A DNA stretch of 64,000 bases from Chamaea fasciata (taxonomy: Eukaryota; Chordata; Aves; Passeriformes; Sylviidae), in contig JARCOQ010000016.1 of NCBI GenBank assembly GCA_029207755.1, forward strand, positions 16,637,307-16,701,306. Reading direction: 5' to 3'. Under the pieces are notes generated by a model. It made no database searches and was not told the origin of the DNA. It saw only the letters and a program-made list of their open reading frames with translations. The position numbers and the translations under genes are program-made. This document shows, piece after piece, positions 60,567-64,000 of this stretch (position 1 is its first letter; each line of letters begins with the position of its first letter).

Positions 60567-62409
60567 TTCAAAGCAACACACATTCTGATTTTTAAAAAGT
60601 TTGTGACATTGCAGGACTACTACTGTAGCAATCCACATCACTCACTAATCTCCTTGGGGCTATATGGGCACTGCATAAGATCTTCTTCAGGCTAGCTGTG
60701 CTAGCCGTTCTGAGAGAAAGTGGCATTGTTTAGCAAGACCGCCTTTTTCCAGACCTTTTGTGACTTTTTTTTTTCTTTTTTCTTTTTTTTTTTTTAAATT
60801 TCAGGCCATTTAAGCGCATAATTTAGCTAAATGCATCTTCCTTAGAGGGATCCTGCCTTTGAAAATGGAAGTGTGGGAGAAGAAAGCAGTCTATCCTTAT
60901 GCAGAGGTGAAACAGGTGTTTCTCTTCCATGGCTCTGGGCAAGCCTGCACAGACCTAAGGGTAAGGGCCTAGCCCAGTGTTTATGGCTGACCTGGTACAC
61001 CCCTGATGCCCGCTTTGACTGTGAGCATGATAGTCACAGTAACAGGATGGAGTTTTGTCTTCTAATCCCAGGTGGGTAGAGCTCATCCTCAGGACCACGT
61101 AGGATGACCAACACATCCTTCATGACTCGTTCTCTGAGCTGGATGAGATCTGTATGAAAGAGGCTGAAGATGCCGAGTGCAAAGAAATGGCAAGGTAAAT
61201 CCCTGCTGCCGGCTGCGATGGGAGAGAAGTACCCATGCTGGCAATACCCTCGGGCTCTGCCTTCTGCTCTCTGGAACACTTTCTGCAGCTGCTGATGGAA
61301 GCAGCCTTCTCCTCTTGCCAGCCCAGAGCTTTAGCAATGCAATTGGAGACCTGGAGCTGAAGAGGAGATGAATGACAGTATCAAGTGAAGGATCATGCCC
61401 TATGTGGCTACTCTCTCCTTGCACAGCCTCTGAACTGAGGAGCTGCACCACAAATGAAAGGATGCTGCTGGACAATTGTGCCAACAGCATCAAAGACACT
61501 GAAGGTAACGCGGGAGCCACATCCCTCTGGGAGTGGCCGAGCTTGGTTTGTCGCATGGCCCTTCACTCCCAAATCAACCTTGCCCCGAAGATGCATCCTT
61601 TTTCACAAGTCCCATTGGATCTTTAAATTCTGTAGTCATCATCTCTCTAGTATTGCGAAGGCTGGCTCATTAAGTCAATTCCTAAGGCATCCAAGGAAAC
61701 ATTTGCTTACCACACTTCAGCCTATTAGTCGGCATTTTGTACAGTCCCTAACACTTGGTGGCCTACAGCTGCTAGTCTCGTTTCCTAAGTACTGCTTAGT
61801 TATACAAAGAATTCCATAGTCCTGCATTACCTGGGTTAGTTGGAACAGTTCAAGTTTTTGTCCTGCACCTATGGCTAAGCTTAACTAGCCAGAATAGCTA
61901 GGCATGCTCACACGAGCGACACCCAAGGTTTTCTGCCTCTCATGCTGGAGTGGCAGTCCTCACCTTCCCTTGGAGGCTTTCTCATAGCCCTCCTAACACT
62001 GGGGTTTCTGCTCTTTGTCTTGCACTGACACCTCATCCTTTTCTTGACCCTCACCCTGCCTTAAGCCCATGTCCAGCATGAGCCTTGCCAGCCAAGGCTG
62101 TCTACCTTGCACCGGGTCTTAGCCATTTCAGTCTTCATCAATTCCCAAGACATTCAAAAAACAGGAGAATTGTATTGATGCATTTCTCATGGAAGGAGGA
62201 GATGACTCCAGTACAACTTATGAATAGGGGTGGAGACTCCCTAACAGAAAAACAATTTTACAACCTCTACTACTGACAGAACAGAAGTATGCATATGCAA
62301 CAAACGGTCAAATGCACAAAAACTCCCCAACTTTCCAGATTTTCTTGGTACACTTTCCTGTCTCAAACTCAGCTCTATGTTATTGCTTCATAGTTGTTCC
62401 TAAAGCATT

Positions 62410-63044
62410 TCAATAGGGTTCTGTATATTCCTCCAGGAGAGGCTGCAGCACCTGCACCATGACCTCCCCATCTGGACCGCAGAGGCACAGGGCATACAAG
62501 ATGCTGTTCTCTGCTCTCACTGCCAGCCACCGCTGGGACCCATAGATTGCCTCCAGCCTCTGGCGCAGCCAGGGCAGCATAGGGTCAAGAACATGCTCTT
62601 CTTTTTGGAAAAGTTCTGCCCAGACCTTGGCAGCAGGCTACCCACAGCCTCTGCCCCTGCAGGCCCCTGCTCAGCTGGGGAAGGTGTCCCTTGCACAGGA
62701 AGCGCTCCTGGGCGCTGGCAGCTGTTTCCATCCAGGAGGCCAAGAGATCTTTCTGCCTCTCTCTTGGTCTCTGGTGATTCTCCCTGGGGTGTGATGACAC
62801 ACTCGAGGTATTTTTGTTCCCGCAGAGAAAACCTGGCAGACTCTATCAATCTTCTGCAGAGTGGGCACTCTGCTTTCTTCTCTGCCCAACGCAGCATGCA
62901 GCCCATGCAGAATTCATGGCCACGGGGTATGGCATAAGCAACACCCTCTTGCTCATCATGACAAATGGGGCAGCTGCACTCTGTCCCCATGGCTCTGTCT
63001 GTTCTCCGTGGCAATTCAGGGAGTCCTGAGAAGCTGCTCCCCAT
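62410..63044 (-). pseudogene. TOPORS-like RING-finger gene, copy 5 (frameshifted, RING ligand lost)
   Basis: ATG at 63,044. C41R as in copy 4 and V70A as in copies 3 and 4. The RING frame runs to a stop at 62,517, and the C-terminal part, out of frame, ends at the junction stop at 62,410. The acrosin-like gene expected upstream of it lies beyond the right edge of the window. Confidence 0.6.
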
Positions 63045-64000
63045 CACTGGCACTACCAAAGAATCTCACACACTGCAACAAAATGGAGAAACCTTGGTCT
63101 CTTCCTGTCCCAAGGAGCAGATGAAAAAATGCCCAAGCCCCTGGACAAGGATATCCTCCTGACTCCTCAAGCCCTAATGACCTTCTCACTACCACCCTGG
63201 GGAGACTCAGCCTTCAAGGTCTTACAGGCATGCTTGACAGGCTGTGACTTTCCTGAGAGCGTGGAAAGATGGTCTCGGGCAGCTGAAATCGTGTAGGGTT
63301 GAGACTCCTGTCTGTGAAAAACAGGTGTTGGGATTAAGTGGTTCAACAATTTGGAGGTCCTGAATTTTTAATTAAATCTCTGGAGGCTGGATTTTTCCTT
63401 TCTTTCTATCTTTTTTAAGTTCACTCTTGAATCAGAAAATGCTATTCATTGAATGCAGTTTTTATAAGGGGGAGGTTCTCTTCCAAAGTGAACGCTGTGG
63501 GCAAAAATTTAATATGGCCTTAGCAGGCACTGCGCACGTCAGCTGGGTACGCCGGTCAAGCATCACCTCCGCAGGTGATCTCTAGGGAAGAGTAGATGCG
63601 TGGCTTTGCTCCCCGCTGATGACTCTTAGGGGCTCTAAGAACCTATGCACCCTTGATGACCAGAGCTGCATAAGATATTGCAAGACACTTAAAGAGCAGA
63701 ATTGCCTTAAACACCAATCACAGAACCACAGAATCGACTAGGTTGGAAAAAAACCATCTGAGACCATTGAGTCAAACCTATGACTCAACACCACCTTGTC
63801 AACCAGACCACAGCACTAAAAGCCATGTGCTATCTTTGCTTAAACACCTCCAGGTGACTCCACCGCCTCCCAGGGAAGCCTATTCCAATGCCCAAAATCA
63901 CCCTTTCTGTGAAAAATCCTCTTCTCAATGTCCAGTCCCAACTTCCTGTGGTACAGCTTAAGACTTTGTCGGCTTCTCTTGCTGCTTGCCTGGGAGAAGA
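62418..64000. repeat. Tandem segmental duplication, unit 5 (cut by window edge)
   Basis: First 1,583 bp of a fifth unit, with the RING gene and the 3' end of the CR1 copy. It has no sign of diverging before the window ends, so the array continues. Confidence 0.95.
63716..64000 (-). mobile_element. CR1 LINE 3' part (unit 5, cut by window edge)
   Basis: The 3' terminal part of the same inherited CR1 copy, interrupted by the end of the window. It has its own substitutions (AAAAATCCTCTTCTC near 63,912-63,926). Confidence 0.85.

Larger units (their letters stand above)
52927..62417. repeat. Tandem segmental duplication, unit 4
   Basis: A 9,491-bp unit. Its RING region is nearly the same as unit 5, including C41R, while intron 4 of its acrosin-like gene shares CACACGCTGGG with unit 1. 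Confidence 0.95.

Noticed and set aside
24464..64000. Assembly artefact as the explanation of the repeats
   Set aside because: Each unit has private substitutions, indels and poly-T lengths and there is one shared-variant mosaic; a repeated collapse of one locus would not give this. Read depth was not available, so this is not fully excluded.

Overview
The window looks like nuclear DNA from a bird, probably a songbird. The evidence is CR1 LINE fragments, an avian-style ERVL-type solo LTR with a 5-bp target duplication, intron-split genes with GT/AG sites, and a TOPORS-like RING gene of the kind that is multicopy in passerines. Species and chromosome cannot be read from the sequence.

Region 1 (1 to about 24,235) is mostly AT-rich and has no coding exon I can recognise. 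Inside it, about 6,365-9,612 is an 80-85 bp minisatellite array. The array contains an internally inverted block and two insertions of about 0.8 kb: a GC-rich element of unknown type (about 6,972-7,753) and a solo LTR (8,575-9,364) flanked by GACCC on both sides. A short CR1 piece follows at about 9,722-9,852.

Region 2 (24,464 to the right edge) is a head-to-tail tandem segmental duplication with a period of 9.48-9.49 kb. It has four complete units (24,464-33,955; 33,956-43,433; 43,434-52,926; 52,927-62,417) and the first 1.6 kb of a fifth. Each full unit carries, left to right: a TOPORS-like RING-finger gene (minus), a degenerate CR1 copy (minus), an LTR-like remnant with a hairpin, an acrosin-like serine protease gene of five exons (minus), a short CR1 3' end, a poly-T tract and a spacer with exon-like pieces on the plus strand. 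The array leaves the window on the right, so more copies probably exist.

All four acrosin-like genes are intact and encode 334 residues with signal peptide, activation site, catalytic His/Asp/Ser and a proline-containing tail. All four have Gly at the S1 position that is Asp189 in trypsin and acrosin, and Ala at position 226, so trypsin-like Arg/Lys specificity is probably lost or changed. The RING genes are in worse shape. The duplication junction falls inside their coding region, four of five have a frameshift, and two have lost a zinc-ligand Cys. Only copy 2 is one continuous reading frame, because of an 11-bp deletion. Shared variants between units switch partners along the unit, which points to unequal exchange or gene conversion.
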